DNA from: Kiritimatiellia bacterium
GTDB taxonomy: Bacteria; Verrucomicrobiota; Kiritimatiellia; UBA8416; YA12-FULL-48-11
Direction: 5' to 3'
Assembly: GCA_028716365.1 (NCBI GenBank)
Contig: JAQUPZ010000008.1
Location: 62,001-126,000 of the forward strand
DNA length: 64,000 nt
Position numbers and translations under genes: made by a program. Positions within the stretch are counted from its first letter, which is position 1. Each line of letters begins with the position of its first letter. The notes under the pieces were generated by a model. That model was given only the letters and a program-made list of their open reading frames with translations. It did no database searches and had not been told where the DNA came from. This document shows positions 17,897 to 27,410 of the stretch, in pieces.

Positions 17897-19201
17897 ATGA
17901 CGACTCTTGAAAATAATTCCGAGGGTAAAGGCCCATCCACCCCGGTACATCTGGTATTATCCCGAAAAGCCATTTTTCTGCTGGCAGTTTTTCTGTTTGT
18001 ACCATGGTTGTTAACAACTGTTGTTTTCTGGAAAACAGGTCTTTTGCCAAAAATTTCTCAAATCAGGCAGTCATTATTTCAGTCCGATGCAACTGGAAGA
18101 ACGATTATGGGGCATCCCGGACCATGGGGTGAATTGGAATATACTCGGATTGTTACAGAAATGCCTAATGAACTCGCTTTTACAATCAGCGATGGTGCTG
18201 GGCCTGAACTGCAACGCTGGTTTTTCAAGGGTTATTCAAAAGAACAAGTGACTGACTTATTACAATCCTCCGGGTTGTCTCCTGAGCACTTATCTTCCCT
18301 TATGCAAACGAACCGGTGGGAAATAACCGCCGATGGCTGCTGGATCAAACCAAGTGAAGATGTCATTTTGGGAATGAATGAGAATGCCCGCAGAAAGATA
18401 TACCTTACCCTCACCCGTTTTACAGAAAATGAGCCTCAACGGACAGCGTTTAATTTTCGCCCTCAACTGTTAAATGAACGTATAGCAAACAGCGGTCTTT
18501 CAAATAAGAGTGTAGAACTTTTTAAAAGTTTGCTGTACCACCAAGGTTCATTTCTACTGTTTGCCGATCTCGACTATGCTTTGCAAAAGTTGCCGAATGA
18601 CGAGGAAAAAAGACGATTTATCAAAATGGTCTCCCGTAAATCAACATTGCTCGCAAAATTAAGGGTCTCTTCAGTAACAGATGTTGATCGTTTGACAGCG
18701 TACTGGGGTACTGGCGGCAGAGCTAAAGATTTAGGGCCGCTTTTCGATTCCCTGGCCCGTGTACCGGGCGGTTGTATGATTGATTTTGTACATCTTTTGC
18801 CTCCTTTTGCCCGCCGGCGCCTTTATACATACCCAATGGCACAAACTAATGCGCCCGTATCACTCCAGGATTGTAACTGGTCTACGATGAATTTCTTTAA
18901 TTCCGAACCTGACGACCGGTTTGTAGATCGTGACTTTATCATCAATAAACTTCAAACGGATTACTATCCGATCAGCGGTCCAGAACATCTTGGCGATCTC
19001 ATTTTTTTGACCCTGCCTACGGGTGAGAGCATACATTCGGCAGTTTTTATAGCAGATAACATAGTATTTACCAAAAATGGTAAAGCAATTTCCCAGCCCT
19101 GGATTTTTATGAAATTAGAGGATTTAATGGAACTTTATTCTGCTCCTTATCCACCGGAAGAACCTCTTAAAGTTTTCTGCTACCGGATGAAGACTTTTTA
19201 A
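17897..19201 (+). CDS. Membrane-anchored protein of unknown function, possible NlpC/P60-like fold
   Basis: A 434-residue protein not assigned to a known family. One hydrophobic segment at about residues 23-47 (AIFLLAVFLFVPWLLTTVVFW) suggests an N-terminal anchor with the rest outside the cytoplasm. The C-terminal part has a cysteine in LQDCNWSTMNFF (about 325) and later GDLIFLTLP...IHSAVFIADN...QPWIFMKLEDLM. That order (Cys at a helix start, then His in a strand before a second motif) resembles NlpC/P60 cysteine peptidases, but this is inference only. A ribosome-binding site AGGATAGGAA supports the start. It stands alone, convergent with the AraC gene. Confidence 0.7.
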   Translation: MTTLENNSEGKGPSTPVHLVLSRKAIFLLAVFLFVPWLLTTVVFWKTGLLPKISQIRQSLFQSDATGRTIMGHPGPWGELEYTRIVTEMPNELAFTISDGAGPELQRWFFKGYSKEQVTDLLQSSGLSPEHLSSLMQTNRWEITADGCWIKPSEDVILGMNENARRKIYLTLTRFTENEPQRTAFNFRPQLLNERIANSGLSNKSVELFKSLLYHQGSFLLFADLDYALQKLPNDEEKRRFIKMVSRKSTLLAKLRVSSVTDVDRLTAYWGTGGRAKDLGPLFDSLARVPGGCMIDFVHLLPPFARRRLYTYPMAQTNAPVSLQDCNWSTMNFFNSEPDDRFVDRDFIINKLQTDYYPISGPEHLGDLIFLTLPTGESIHSAVFIADNIVFTKNGKAISQPWIFMKLEDLMELYSAPYPPEEPLKVFCYRMKTF

Positions 19202-19260
19202 ATGCCGGATCGACCATGCCTGTTTGCTTAATATATTCCCAGGCAAATATTCTGTATCAA

Positions 19261-20112
19261 TCACGGTGTTTCTTCGCTTCTCATTTCCCTGTAGTTACTC
19301 GGAGAAATACCGGTAATCCGCTTGAATGCTTTTGAAAAATGAAATGCGTCGCCAAATCCCAGTTGACCGGCAAGTATTTCAAGTTTCACGTCGGATTGTC
19401 TCAACACAAGCTGAGCCTGTTCAATACGCTTACGCATTATATATTTTGACGGCGGACTTCCAAATACGGCAGAGAACACCGTAGAAAAATGTGATTTCTC
19501 ATAACTAACCATTTTCGCAAGTGTCTCAACCGGCATCTTTTCGCCAAGATGATCCTCGATATACCTCAAAACCGGCAGAAACCTGGCTTGTGCTTTCTGC
19601 GATTGTGAAAGATGGTCTGCATCCGGGTCTTTGAAGAACATGGAAAGGAACTGCAGAAGAATACCGCTGTATTCCATCTGGTCTTTTACAGCTTCATTCT
19701 TATGTATCTCGATAAGTCTTAGCAGCGGTTTTTCTATCTGACTGATTCCATGTGGGACGATGTCAACTTCATAAGGCAGATAATTGAAGAGATTAATACA
19801 CGAGAATAACGTAGCCGTAAAATGCAACCACCATATCTGCAGATCCTCTATACATCCATATGCAAAATTCCCCCCCGGCGGTACAAGGTAAAGGTGTCCG
19901 GGCACAAGTTTATACTCACGACCATAAGTCCGAATAAATCCACACCCCTTCTTTATGTAATACAGGCGGGCACATGGCCTGTTGTCTAGGTCCTTATGCC
20001 AGTAAGATGGAGTAAGATTCGATATTCTTGACTCCAGTATTTCCAGTTCAACACCAGCAAGGGGCCTTTTCATAATCCAATAATAATACATGCACATCCA
20101 TGATTTGGCCAT
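19261..20112 (-). CDS. AraC-family transcriptional regulator
   Basis: A 283-residue protein. The N-terminal cupin-like sensor (about 30-130, with ARLYYIKKGCGFIRTYGREYKL and HLYLVPPGG) is followed by two helix-turn-helix units at about 185-280. The second carries the AraC signature LAGQLGFGDAFHFSKAFKRITGISPSNYRE. AraC proteins of this type respond to sugars. It is transcribed away from the five-gene operon at 20209, which it probably controls. No strong ribosome-binding site is visible, so the true start could be an internal ATG such as that before KRPLAGVELEI. Confidence 0.92.
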   Translation of the reverse strand: MAKSWMCMYYYWIMKRPLAGVELEILESRISNLTPSYWHKDLDNRPCARLYYIKKGCGFIRTYGREYKLVPGHLYLVPPGGNFAYGCIEDLQIWWLHFTATLFSCINLFNYLPYEVDIVPHGISQIEKPLLRLIEIHKNEAVKDQMEYSGILLQFLSMFFKDPDADHLSQSQKAQARFLPVLRYIEDHLGEKMPVETLAKMVSYEKSHFSTVFSAVFGSPPSKYIMRKRIEQAQLVLRQSDVKLEILAGQLGFGDAFHFSKAFKRITGISPSNYREMRSEETP

Positions 20113-20122
20113 TTCATAATTT

Positions 20123-20138
20123 GCTTATCTGGCTTATC
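20123..20138. promoter_or_regulatory. Tandem GCTTATC direct repeat in AraC divergent region
   Basis: Two GCTTATC copies (20123-20129 and 20132-20138) lie between the AraC gene and the operon starting at 20209. AraC proteins usually bind direct repeats, so this is a plausible but short site. The spacing is tighter than the usual half-site separation. Confidence 0.3.
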
Positions 20139-20208
20139 ATTTCATCAATAAGATTTAAGATAGTTTCTTGCGATCCTTTTTTTTAACATCTGCAGACAGG
20201 CGGGATCC

Positions 20209-21216
20209 ATGACGGGAAAAGAACGAATCATTACCGCGTTGCAACTGGGAACTCCAGATCGTGTTCCAACATTTGAATGGTTCATTGATACAACAGTCGG
20301 CAAGGCCCTCACAGGCAATACTGATCCAATAGAAATCGTGGATGCTCTCGATATTGACGGTATAAACATCCGGCCCGATTACTCTCAAAATTTCATTGAT
20401 GAGTCCACGTTTCTCGATGAATGGGGTATCAAACGTAAGTTGACCGGTGACTGTATTCCCTGCGTAATCGAAAGTCCCATCAAGGATATTACCACCCACG
20501 CCGATTATGAATTCCCCGACCCTAAAGCGCCTCACCGTTTTGCCAGTCTCGAAAAAACTCTTAATTATTTTGGCGACAAGCGCGCGGTGATTCTCAACCT
20601 GCGCGACGGTTTCTCTGACATGCGAGATCTGCTGGGTTACGAGGAGGCCCTTGTTCAGTTAATGCTGGAACCAGGCCATTATTCTAATCTGTTGAACCGT
20701 GTGATCGACTTCAATCTCGAACTGGCGCGTGCCGCCTGCAGTCGTTACGGGATAAAAATTATCGCTACAACCGACGATGTTGCCAATGCCGACGGTCTTT
20801 TGATCCCTCCGGAAAAATACTTCGAAATCATAGGACCGGCTTTCAAGCGGGTAATCAAGGGATACCGTGACCTTGGCTGTTATGTCATCAAACACTGTGA
20901 TGGTGATGTATCCAAACTCATAGACTTCTGGATCAATTGCGGAATAAACTGCCTTGATCCGATTGATCCGTCAGCCGGATTGAAAATTGATGATTTTAAG
21001 ATGCGGTTTGGTGAAAAGATATGCCTGAAAGGTAACATCAATTGCGCCGGTTCACTGCAATACGGTACCGAATCTGATGTTGAGAAAGAAGTGAAGGAGT
21101 GTATTATCAAGGGCGGAAAATCCGGCTTGATTCTTTCGTCCAGCAATACGATTCATCGCGGAGTTAAGCCCGGGAATTATCTGGCAATGTTAAGAACATT
21201 AAGATGTACGGGATAA
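20209..21216 (+). CDS. Uroporphyrinogen decarboxylase family protein
   Basis: A 335-residue TIM-barrel protein of the UroD superfamily: starts TGKERIITALQLGTPDRVPTFEW, with CYVIKHCDGDV and ICLKGNINC near the barrel C-terminus. In anaerobes many members are not haem enzymes but corrinoid or methyl-transfer related proteins, or have unknown roles. HCDGDV resembles the H-x-C-G/D region of methyltransferase-type members. It leads a plus-strand operon with the HzsA-like, RhaT-like, kinase and propeller genes, so a role in metabolism of the imported sugar is more likely than tetrapyrrole synthesis. The gene start precedes the family motif directly. Confidence 0.85.
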   Translation: MTGKERIITALQLGTPDRVPTFEWFIDTTVGKALTGNTDPIEIVDALDIDGINIRPDYSQNFIDESTFLDEWGIKRKLTGDCIPCVIESPIKDITTHADYEFPDPKAPHRFASLEKTLNYFGDKRAVILNLRDGFSDMRDLLGYEEALVQLMLEPGHYSNLLNRVIDFNLELARAACSRYGIKIIATTDDVANADGLLIPPEKYFEIIGPAFKRVIKGYRDLGCYVIKHCDGDVSKLIDFWINCGINCLDPIDPSAGLKIDDFKMRFGEKICLKGNINCAGSLQYGTESDVEKEVKECIIKGGKSGLILSSSNTIHRGVKPGNYLAMLRTLRCTG

Positions 21217-21242
21217 GAAATATCACGGGAGGAGATCAAGAT

Positions 21243-24200
21243 ATGAGAAAACTTAATCATTATTCCCGCAGAGTTTGTCTGAACCTGATGACAACCTGGG
21301 TATTTTTCTTCACAAGCATTATCTCTGGTACAGGAAAAACAGATACGTCTGCTGTTTACATCAAAAAAGGGACGTGGGCGGAAACCATGGTTGCAACTCG
21401 AGCAAAGTATCTTCAGTCGTCATCAGGGAAAAAGACAGAACCTGCCGGTACGTTTTTTCGTCCGTATGACAGTGGACTGATGAAAGGCAACGGACCGGGA
21501 CAATGTATCTCGGTGAATGTTTCAGGATTGAAGACCCTGCGCCTTGTTGCCAGTTGTGAAGAAGGAACCGCCAACTGTAATATATGGGGTGAACCAAAAC
21601 TCATTACGAAAGATGGCGCTGAAACCCGCCTAACAGCCCTCAAACCTGCTTCTGTGAGAGTCGGCTGGGGCCAGATGCTTATAAACACCAACTGGCAGGG
21701 TCATCAGCTTCAGATCGGAGATAGAAAACTGGAGTACGGTATCTGGGTCCATGCAAACAGCGAAATAAAATACGACCTGGATGGCAAATACGAACGGTTT
21801 GAAGCATTCGCAGGAGAAGACAAAGATCGTGCCAATGGAGTTCTCCAGTTCAAAGTACTTTCCGGCGAAACAATTCAACCTCCATCCTTCTGGACTGACA
21901 TAAGCCGTGACTATCCGGTACAGGCCGGCTGGTTCATGAAAGATACAGGTGAAGATGGTATGCTTGACTGGCTGTCCAGCCGAACCGATTCCAAAGTGGA
22001 ACAAGATTTCATCAATCGTGTTCTGAAGCAAATAGCTCCCGGCGGGCGTGGTTATAAAGATGAACTCGATAACCTTGTTAAGGCAAATACTGTACCAGGC
22101 AATTCCCGCTGGCTCGACCTTTATGGCCGTACCTGCCGTTATCGCGAATGCGCAGTTGCTTTGAAACAGACCGGAACCGATGACAGAGCGAACCTCGAAA
22201 AAGAATTGGAGACCATGGCTTCTGACAGGATTCCGCCTGACGATTCCAAATGGCAGGATTTCCGCTGTCGAATTGTTCAATCCGTTGAGATCGAGGATCA
22301 GTACAAAACGCTACAGAATGACCTGAAACAGCAGGCTATTTTTGACAAAAATGCAAATGAGACATTCCGGCCGGAGTCTTTGATTCTGGCTTCAGACCGT
22401 GATCCTGTTGATGTAGTTTTGCGTCGAACAACAGCGCTGTTGACGGATCTAAAGAAAACCGGTGCTGTAGACAAACTTGCTATCTTTGAAAAACAACTTA
22501 CCGACCTCCAGAAAAAGGGCGCTGATATTGCCGTTACAAACACTAATGACAGATGTTCATTGTTCAAGGATGTCTGCGCTCTTCGCAGACGGATTGCTTT
22601 TTCAAATCCCCTATTGAACTTCGATAAGATCCTCTTCATCAAGCGGCATCGCGCAATTTTCAATCATATGTGCGACCAGTTTTACGGTATTGCTGCCACG
22701 CCCGGTGGCGGTCTCTATACTCTGGATAATCCTTTCAGTGAGAAACCAAAGGTATGTGACATGCTGGCCAATTCAGTTGTTAAAAGCGGCAGGCTGAAAG
22801 GACAGAAACTGTCGGGAGGTCCCGTTCAACCTCCACAGATATCCTACAACGGCGTCGGGTTGCGTTCAGGCACTGAGTCGGGAGGAGGAACCTTCCTGTC
22901 GCCCAACCTGTCGTATGACGCAAAAACAATTCTTTTTGCCTATGTTGAAAACAGGGGCGATCCAAGTCACGTCTGGCATACTGATGCAAGCCGTGGACAC
23001 TGGGACCCTGGCAGGTCATACCATATCTTTAAAGTAAACGTTAACGGCAGTGACCTTGTACAACTGACTGATGGAACGTGGAATGATTTTGATCCATGCT
23101 GGTTGCCCAATGGCCGGATTGCATTCATGACTGAACGGCGCGGCGGTTATCTTCGCTGCGGACGGGTCTGCCCTCTATATAATCTCTATGACATGGCTGC
23201 AGATGGAAGCAAAATCAATGCCCTGAGTTTTCACGAGAGCAATGAATGGAACCCCAGCGTGACCCATGATGGACGGATTGTTTATACTCGCTGGGACTAT
23301 GTTGACCGTCATGGCTGTGTTGCCCATGCACCATGGATTACAACTCTGACCGGATCAGATTCACGAGGTCTTCATGGAAACTTTGCTCCACGACCCGTCC
23401 GGCCCGACATGGAACTTTGTGTGAGGGCAATACCAGCTTCCCATAAATACGTGGCAACTGCCACGCCTCATCATGGACAGGCTTATGGTTCCCTGATAGT
23501 TATTGATCCGCGCATTCCTGACGACGATGCCATGGGTCCGGTCAAGCGGTTTACCCCGGAAGTGGCATTTCCGGAAAGCCAGGGTGGCAGTCAGGTATAT
23601 GGCACTCCTTGGCCTCTTTCTGAGAATTATCTTCTCTGTGTATATGATGCCAAATGCACAAGGTACGGAATTTATCTGGTCGACAGTTTTGGGAACAAGG
23701 AACTTATTTACCGTGATCCGGATATTGCATGTCTCAGCCCAATACCTTTGCGGCCAACACCTGTACCTCCCGTATGCAACCCGCCAATTCTGGCGAATGC
23801 TGCCAAATTAGAAGCTGTCAGCCCGGGACACCAGGGAGAGGCAACCATGGCTGTTGTCGATCTTTACAATAGTATCAAACCATGGCCGGAGAACATCACG
23901 ATCAAGGAACTTCGGGTTCTACAGTTGCTTCCAATGTCCGTTCCCTCCGGCGGACCGCCGCATCAGACTGGAAAACGAATAGCTGAAGCCACTGATTCGG
24001 TGGTGCCGTGTCGCTGGGTACTGGGTACCGTCCCGGTTGAAAAAGACGGCAGCGCGCATTTTGTTGTGCCGGCCTATCGTGAGGTGTTCTTCCAGGCATT
24101 GGATGAAAAAGGAATGGCAGTACAGTCCATGAGATCGGCCACTTATGCGCGTAACGGCGAACGCCTGATGTGCCAGGGATGTCATGAGCCAAAGAACCGT

Positions 24201-24731
24201 ACACCGAACCAGAACAAGGTAACGCCGCTGGCCATGAGACGTCCGCCTTCCGTACTGAAGCCCGATGTGAGCGGTTCCAATCCGTTCAGTTATCCGTTAT
24301 TGGTCCAGCCCGTACTGGATCGTAACTGCGTTGCCTGTCATACAAAAAATCCAGGTAAGGCGCCCAATCTGGGCACTGAACCGATCCAGAACAAATGGTA
24401 TGCATCATACAACAGCCTCATTAATTTTGGCTTCACCAGTTATGGGGCCATAGCAAAGAATCCAACTGTAAAAACCTCTTTTGGTTATGGAGCTTTGTCG
24501 ATATGGATGGATCCTCGCTGGTACCGGACCTTACCCGGCCAGTTCGGCGCCTATGCCTCAAAACTTTATGAAATGCTCAGCAAGGGACACCACGATGTAA
24601 AACTGTCAGCAGAAGACATGCATCGAATCACTCTCTGGCTTGATTGTTCGTCCCTGTTTTACGGAGTTTTTGAAAAAGAAGGCGGCGAGGCACAGCTTCG
24701 CGGCGAAATAGTCAAGGCCACACTGGAGTAG
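21243..24731 (+). CDS. HzsA-like secreted di-haem protein with NPCBM domain
   Basis: A 1162-residue secreted protein. Residues about 125-220 match the NPCBM carbohydrate-binding module (WGQMLINTNWQGHQLQIG...YGIWVHANSE). A helical region follows to about 450. From about 465 (ILFIKRHRAIFNHMCDQFYG) the sequence resembles the middle part of hydrazine synthase alpha-like proteins, with beta-propeller repeats (TILFAYVENRG; GRIAFMTERRGGYLRC; GRIVYTRWDYVDR). Two c-type haem motifs follow: C977-x2-C980-H (CQGCH) and C1029-x2-C1032-H (CVACH). The start at 21243 follows GGGAGGAG. Family naming is from recalled sequence patterns. A real hydrazine synthase is unlikely here; an extracellular redox enzyme on a glycan or sugar is inferred from context. 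Confidence 0.78.
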   Translation: MRKLNHYSRRVCLNLMTTWVFFFTSIISGTGKTDTSAVYIKKGTWAETMVATRAKYLQSSSGKKTEPAGTFFRPYDSGLMKGNGPGQCISVNVSGLKTLRLVASCEEGTANCNIWGEPKLITKDGAETRLTALKPASVRVGWGQMLINTNWQGHQLQIGDRKLEYGIWVHANSEIKYDLDGKYERFEAFAGEDKDRANGVLQFKVLSGETIQPPSFWTDISRDYPVQAGWFMKDTGEDGMLDWLSSRTDSKVEQDFINRVLKQIAPGGRGYKDELDNLVKANTVPGNSRWLDLYGRTCRYRECAVALKQTGTDDRANLEKELETMASDRIPPDDSKWQDFRCRIVQSVEIEDQYKTLQNDLKQQAIFDKNANETFRPESLILASDRDPVDVVLRRTTALLTDLKKTGAVDKLAIFEKQLTDLQKKGADIAVTNTNDRCSLFKDVCALRRRIAFSNPLLNFDKILFIKRHRAIFNHMCDQFYGIAATPGGGLYTLDNPFSEKPKVCDMLANSVVKSGRLKGQKLSGGPVQPPQISYNGVGLRSGTESGGGTFLSPNLSYDAKTILFAYVENRGDPSHVWHTDASRGHWDPGRSYHIFKVNVNGSDLVQLTDGTWNDFDPCWLPNGRIAFMTERRGGYLRCGRVCPLYNLYDMAADGSKINALSFHESNEWNPSVTHDGRIVYTRWDYVDRHGCVAHAPWITTLTGSDSRGLHGNFAPRPVRPDMELCVRAIPASHKYVATATPHHGQAYGSLIVIDPRIPDDDAMGPVKRFTPEVAFPESQGGSQVYGTPWPLSENYLLCVYDAKCTRYGIYLVDSFGNKELIYRDPDIACLSPIPLRPTPVPPVCNPPILANAAKLEAVSPGHQGEATMAVVDLYNSIKPWPENITIKELRVLQLLPMSVPSGGPPHQTGKRIAEATDSVVPCRWVLGTVPVEKDGSAHFVVPAYREVFFQALDEKGMAVQSMRSATYARNGERLMCQGCHEPKNRTPNQNKVTPLAMRRPPSVLKPDVSGSNPFSYPLLVQPVLDRNCVACHTKNPGKAPNLGTEPIQNKWYASYNSLINFGFTSYGAIAKNPTVKTSFGYGALSIWMDPRWYRTLPGQFGAYASKLYEMLSKGHHDVKLSAEDMHRITLWLDCSSLFYGVFEKEGGEAQLRGEIVKATLE

Positions 24732-24763
24732 GAAAGAAAAGCGATATTAACGGGAGGAAAGCA

Positions 24764-25840
24764 TTGGAATCTAACGTTCTTTTTGGGTTTATACTGTTGT
24801 TGATCGGGGCCATATGTGGCGGATCGTTCGGCCTGCCGAGTAAGTTCATCAAAAAAGACACGCCGTGGGAAACTTTGTGGGGTCCTTTCTTTTTCTTTGT
24901 AACAATTCTTATTCCGGTAGTTCTGTTTCCACTAATAGCAAAAGGATTGTTTGCCACGTGCAGTGAAGCTGGTATGAAATCGGTCCTGTTCCCGGTTCTC
25001 TTTGGGTTCCTGTGGGGGTTGGGCTCAATGACGCTGGGTCTGAGTTTTGCTTTCATTGGTTTGTCGCTTGCCTATGCAATCAATTACGGGGCACAGATAG
25101 CGTGCGGCGGAATGGGCCCCTTTCTTATTCATAACCGTGACCAGCTTTTTACGGCACATGGTTTCGTGATCATGGCTGGAGTTGCAGTTTGTATAGTAGG
25201 TGTAGTTGTCTGCGGACGTGCTGCCATGTTGAAATCCAAAAGCCAGGAGAGCGTCGAAACCGGTCCTTCCGGAGGCAAAATGATCAAAGGACTGGCATTT
25301 GCTTTTCTTTCCGGTGTCCTGTGCGCCTGTTATTCGATAGCGTTCAGTTATGGCGGCGGCGTTATGGAAGTCTCCATGAAAAGTTTCGGCAACCCGGGCT
25401 GGCGGGCTGCGTTTGCCGTTTCAGCACTTATTCTCTGGGGCGGATCTGTATCGGCACTGGGTTATTGCATCTTCAAGTTCTTCAAGAACAAAAGCTGGAA
25501 CACACTTTCTTCCGATGGAATTGGGCACACCCTGCTGATCGCGCTGGTCATGGCCCTCCTACACAATGGCGCCATCATATTTTTTGGGATAGGAGCCTCA
25601 AAACTGGGTGCACTTGGTGTGGCAATCGGTTACGCAGTGTTCATGTCGTTTGCGATCATAGTAGGAAATATAAATGGTTTTCTTACACATGAATGGAAAG
25701 GCGCCAGCTCAGGCAGTGTCCGCTGGATTGTGGCGGGAATATGTGTTCTTGTTCTCGGCGTCAGTATTCTTGCAACGGGCAATTACATGCAGGGCGAATA
25801 CCAGAAAAAAGCGGTCACAAATGTGAAAGTAGAAAAGTGA
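24764..25840 (+). CDS. rhaT: L-rhamnose-proton symporter RhaT-like transporter
   Basis: A 358-residue protein with about ten membrane segments and the RhaT family opening (GFILLLIGAICGGSFGLPSKFIKK, then PWETLWGPFFFF). RhaT imports L-rhamnose with a proton across the inner membrane; some homologues carry other deoxysugars. The start codon is TTG, fixed by a strong GGGAGGAAA site seven bases upstream and by the family N-terminus. It is followed one base after its stop by the FGGY kinase, indicating one transcript. No rhamnose isomerase or aldolase is nearby, so the true substrate could be another sugar. Confidence 0.85.
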   Translation: MESNVLFGFILLLIGAICGGSFGLPSKFIKKDTPWETLWGPFFFFVTILIPVVLFPLIAKGLFATCSEAGMKSVLFPVLFGFLWGLGSMTLGLSFAFIGLSLAYAINYGAQIACGGMGPFLIHNRDQLFTAHGFVIMAGVAVCIVGVVVCGRAAMLKSKSQESVETGPSGGKMIKGLAFAFLSGVLCACYSIAFSYGGGVMEVSMKSFGNPGWRAAFAVSALILWGGSVSALGYCIFKFFKNKSWNTLSSDGIGHTLLIALVMALLHNGAIIFFGIGASKLGALGVAIGYAVFMSFAIIVGNINGFLTHEWKGASSGSVRWIVAGICVLVLGVSILATGNYMQGEYQKKAVTNVKVEK

Positions 25841-25841
25841 G

Positions 25842-27395
25842 ATGGACTATTTACTGGCCATAGACCTCGGTTCAACCAGTTTGAAAGTTATCGTTTATGA
25901 TCTTGATGGTAACAGTATTTCTTCTGCCAGTCGCCCGACCGAAAAGAAACAGCAGGATCCCGGCAAACATCCTGAATGGATCATCTGGGACCCGGACCAG
26001 ATCTGGTATGGCGTGGCTGACGCGGCCCGGGAAGCTGTTTCCCGGCTTGACGATTCTTCTTTGATCCGGGGTGTCGCCGTTACAGGCATGGGCATGGATG
26101 GCGTGCCGGTGGACCGGAACGGCAGGCATCTGTATCCGTTCATCAGTTGGCATGACCCTCGAACAGCACCACAGGCTGAATGGTGGGCAAAGAATATCGG
26201 CGCAGAAAGAACATTTGCCGTCACGGGATTCCCTGCCTGGGCAATGACTGGTGTGATGCGGATCATGTGGATGAAGGAACACGAACCATCGATCATGGCA
26301 CAGGCTGATAAGTGGTTGTTAATCGAAGATTTTGTAAACAACAAACTTTGCGGCGCCGTGGCTACTGATTTTACCATGGCCTCATGCATGTTGCTATTCG
26401 ACCAGAAGAAACTGGATTGGTCTGATGAGTTGATAAAGGCGTCAGGAGTTGACCGCAATCTTCTTCCCAAACCGCGCCAAAGCGGCACATCGCTCGGGAA
26501 AGTAACCCGCGAAGCTTCAACACTTACAGGAATTCCTGAAGGAACGCCGGTTGTTCTGGGTGGACAGGACCACATCTGCGGAACAATTCCCACCGGCGTA
26601 TACAAGCCGGGAACAATGCTGGATGTGATGGGAACGTGGGAAAATGTAATTGCTTCCCTGAAAGAGCCGGTACTTACGCCGGAAATACTCAACGCAGGTA
26701 TTTGCATGCAGGTACACGTGGTAAAAAACGTTTATGCCGCGTGGGGTGGTTCAGTTGCGGGAGAATCGCTTGAATGGTTCAGGAAACAATTTGCCCGTGA
26801 TTCAAGTCAGAAAGATGGATGTATTCCCTGGGATGGTTTGATGAAAGAACTGGAAGAAACCCAGCCTGGTTCCTGTGGAGCAATGTTCCTCCCTCACATA
26901 TCTTCGGCAGGCTGTCCGGTGAATGACAGCAGGGCTATGGCCGGTTTTACCGGATTGAGTAATTCCGCAACAAGAGCAAATCTACTGAGGGCAATCATGG
27001 AAGGTTTGAATTACCAGTTCCTCGATATGGTAAATGCCCTTGAAATAAGCTTGCATTGTAAATTTAACAGCATTACGGCAACTGGCGGCATGGCAAGAAA
27101 TGAATTCTGGATCCAGAACAAGGCGGACATGATGGGAATACCGATAGAAATTTCCGAGGTTGTGGACGCATCTCCTCTTGGGGTAGCTGTCATGGCCGGC
27201 CTTGGGCTCGGTCTTTATAAAAATATGGACGTAGCTTACAACAAAGTTAAAAGACCCGGCAGGATTTATAATCCACGAATGGAGTTGACGGAGAAGTACC
27301 GGGAGTATTATCAGATATACAAACAACTGTATCCGTCTTTAAAGTCAATCAGTCACAGGTTGTTCGAAATAAAAGCTGGAGAAAGTCATAAATAG
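25842..27395 (+). CDS. FGGY-family carbohydrate kinase
   Basis: A 517-residue kinase of the FGGY family. It has the N-terminal phosphate-binding loop LLAIDLGSTSLKVIVYDLDG, a sugar-binding region TGMGMDGVPVD, the catalytic-Asp block VVLGGQDHICGT, and the C-terminal ITATGGMARNEFWIQNKADMMG adenine-binding segment. It phosphorylates a sugar or polyol after uptake, presumably the RhaT substrate. It is not clearly a xylulo-, rhamnulo- or fuculokinase from the motifs alone. It begins one base after the transporter stop. Confidence 0.9.
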   Translation: MDYLLAIDLGSTSLKVIVYDLDGNSISSASRPTEKKQQDPGKHPEWIIWDPDQIWYGVADAAREAVSRLDDSSLIRGVAVTGMGMDGVPVDRNGRHLYPFISWHDPRTAPQAEWWAKNIGAERTFAVTGFPAWAMTGVMRIMWMKEHEPSIMAQADKWLLIEDFVNNKLCGAVATDFTMASCMLLFDQKKLDWSDELIKASGVDRNLLPKPRQSGTSLGKVTREASTLTGIPEGTPVVLGGQDHICGTIPTGVYKPGTMLDVMGTWENVIASLKEPVLTPEILNAGICMQVHVVKNVYAAWGGSVAGESLEWFRKQFARDSSQKDGCIPWDGLMKELEETQPGSCGAMFLPHISSAGCPVNDSRAMAGFTGLSNSATRANLLRAIMEGLNYQFLDMVNALEISLHCKFNSITATGGMARNEFWIQNKADMMGIPIEISEVVDASPLGVAVMAGLGLGLYKNMDVAYNKVKRPGRIYNPRMELTEKYREYYQIYKQLYPSLKSISHRLFEIKAGESHK

Positions 27396-27410
27396 GAGGA
27401 AGTCAGTGTT

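Noticed and set aside
21243..24731. True hydrazine synthase and anammox metabolism
   Set aside because: No HzsB/HzsC partners or hydrazine dehydrogenase are present, and the operon carries sugar genes and a carbohydrate-binding module.
25842..27395. Naming the FGGY kinase as xylulokinase or rhamnulokinase
   Set aside because: The motifs show only the FGGY family; the neighbouring RhaT-like gene hints at rhamnose but no isomerase or aldolase supports it.
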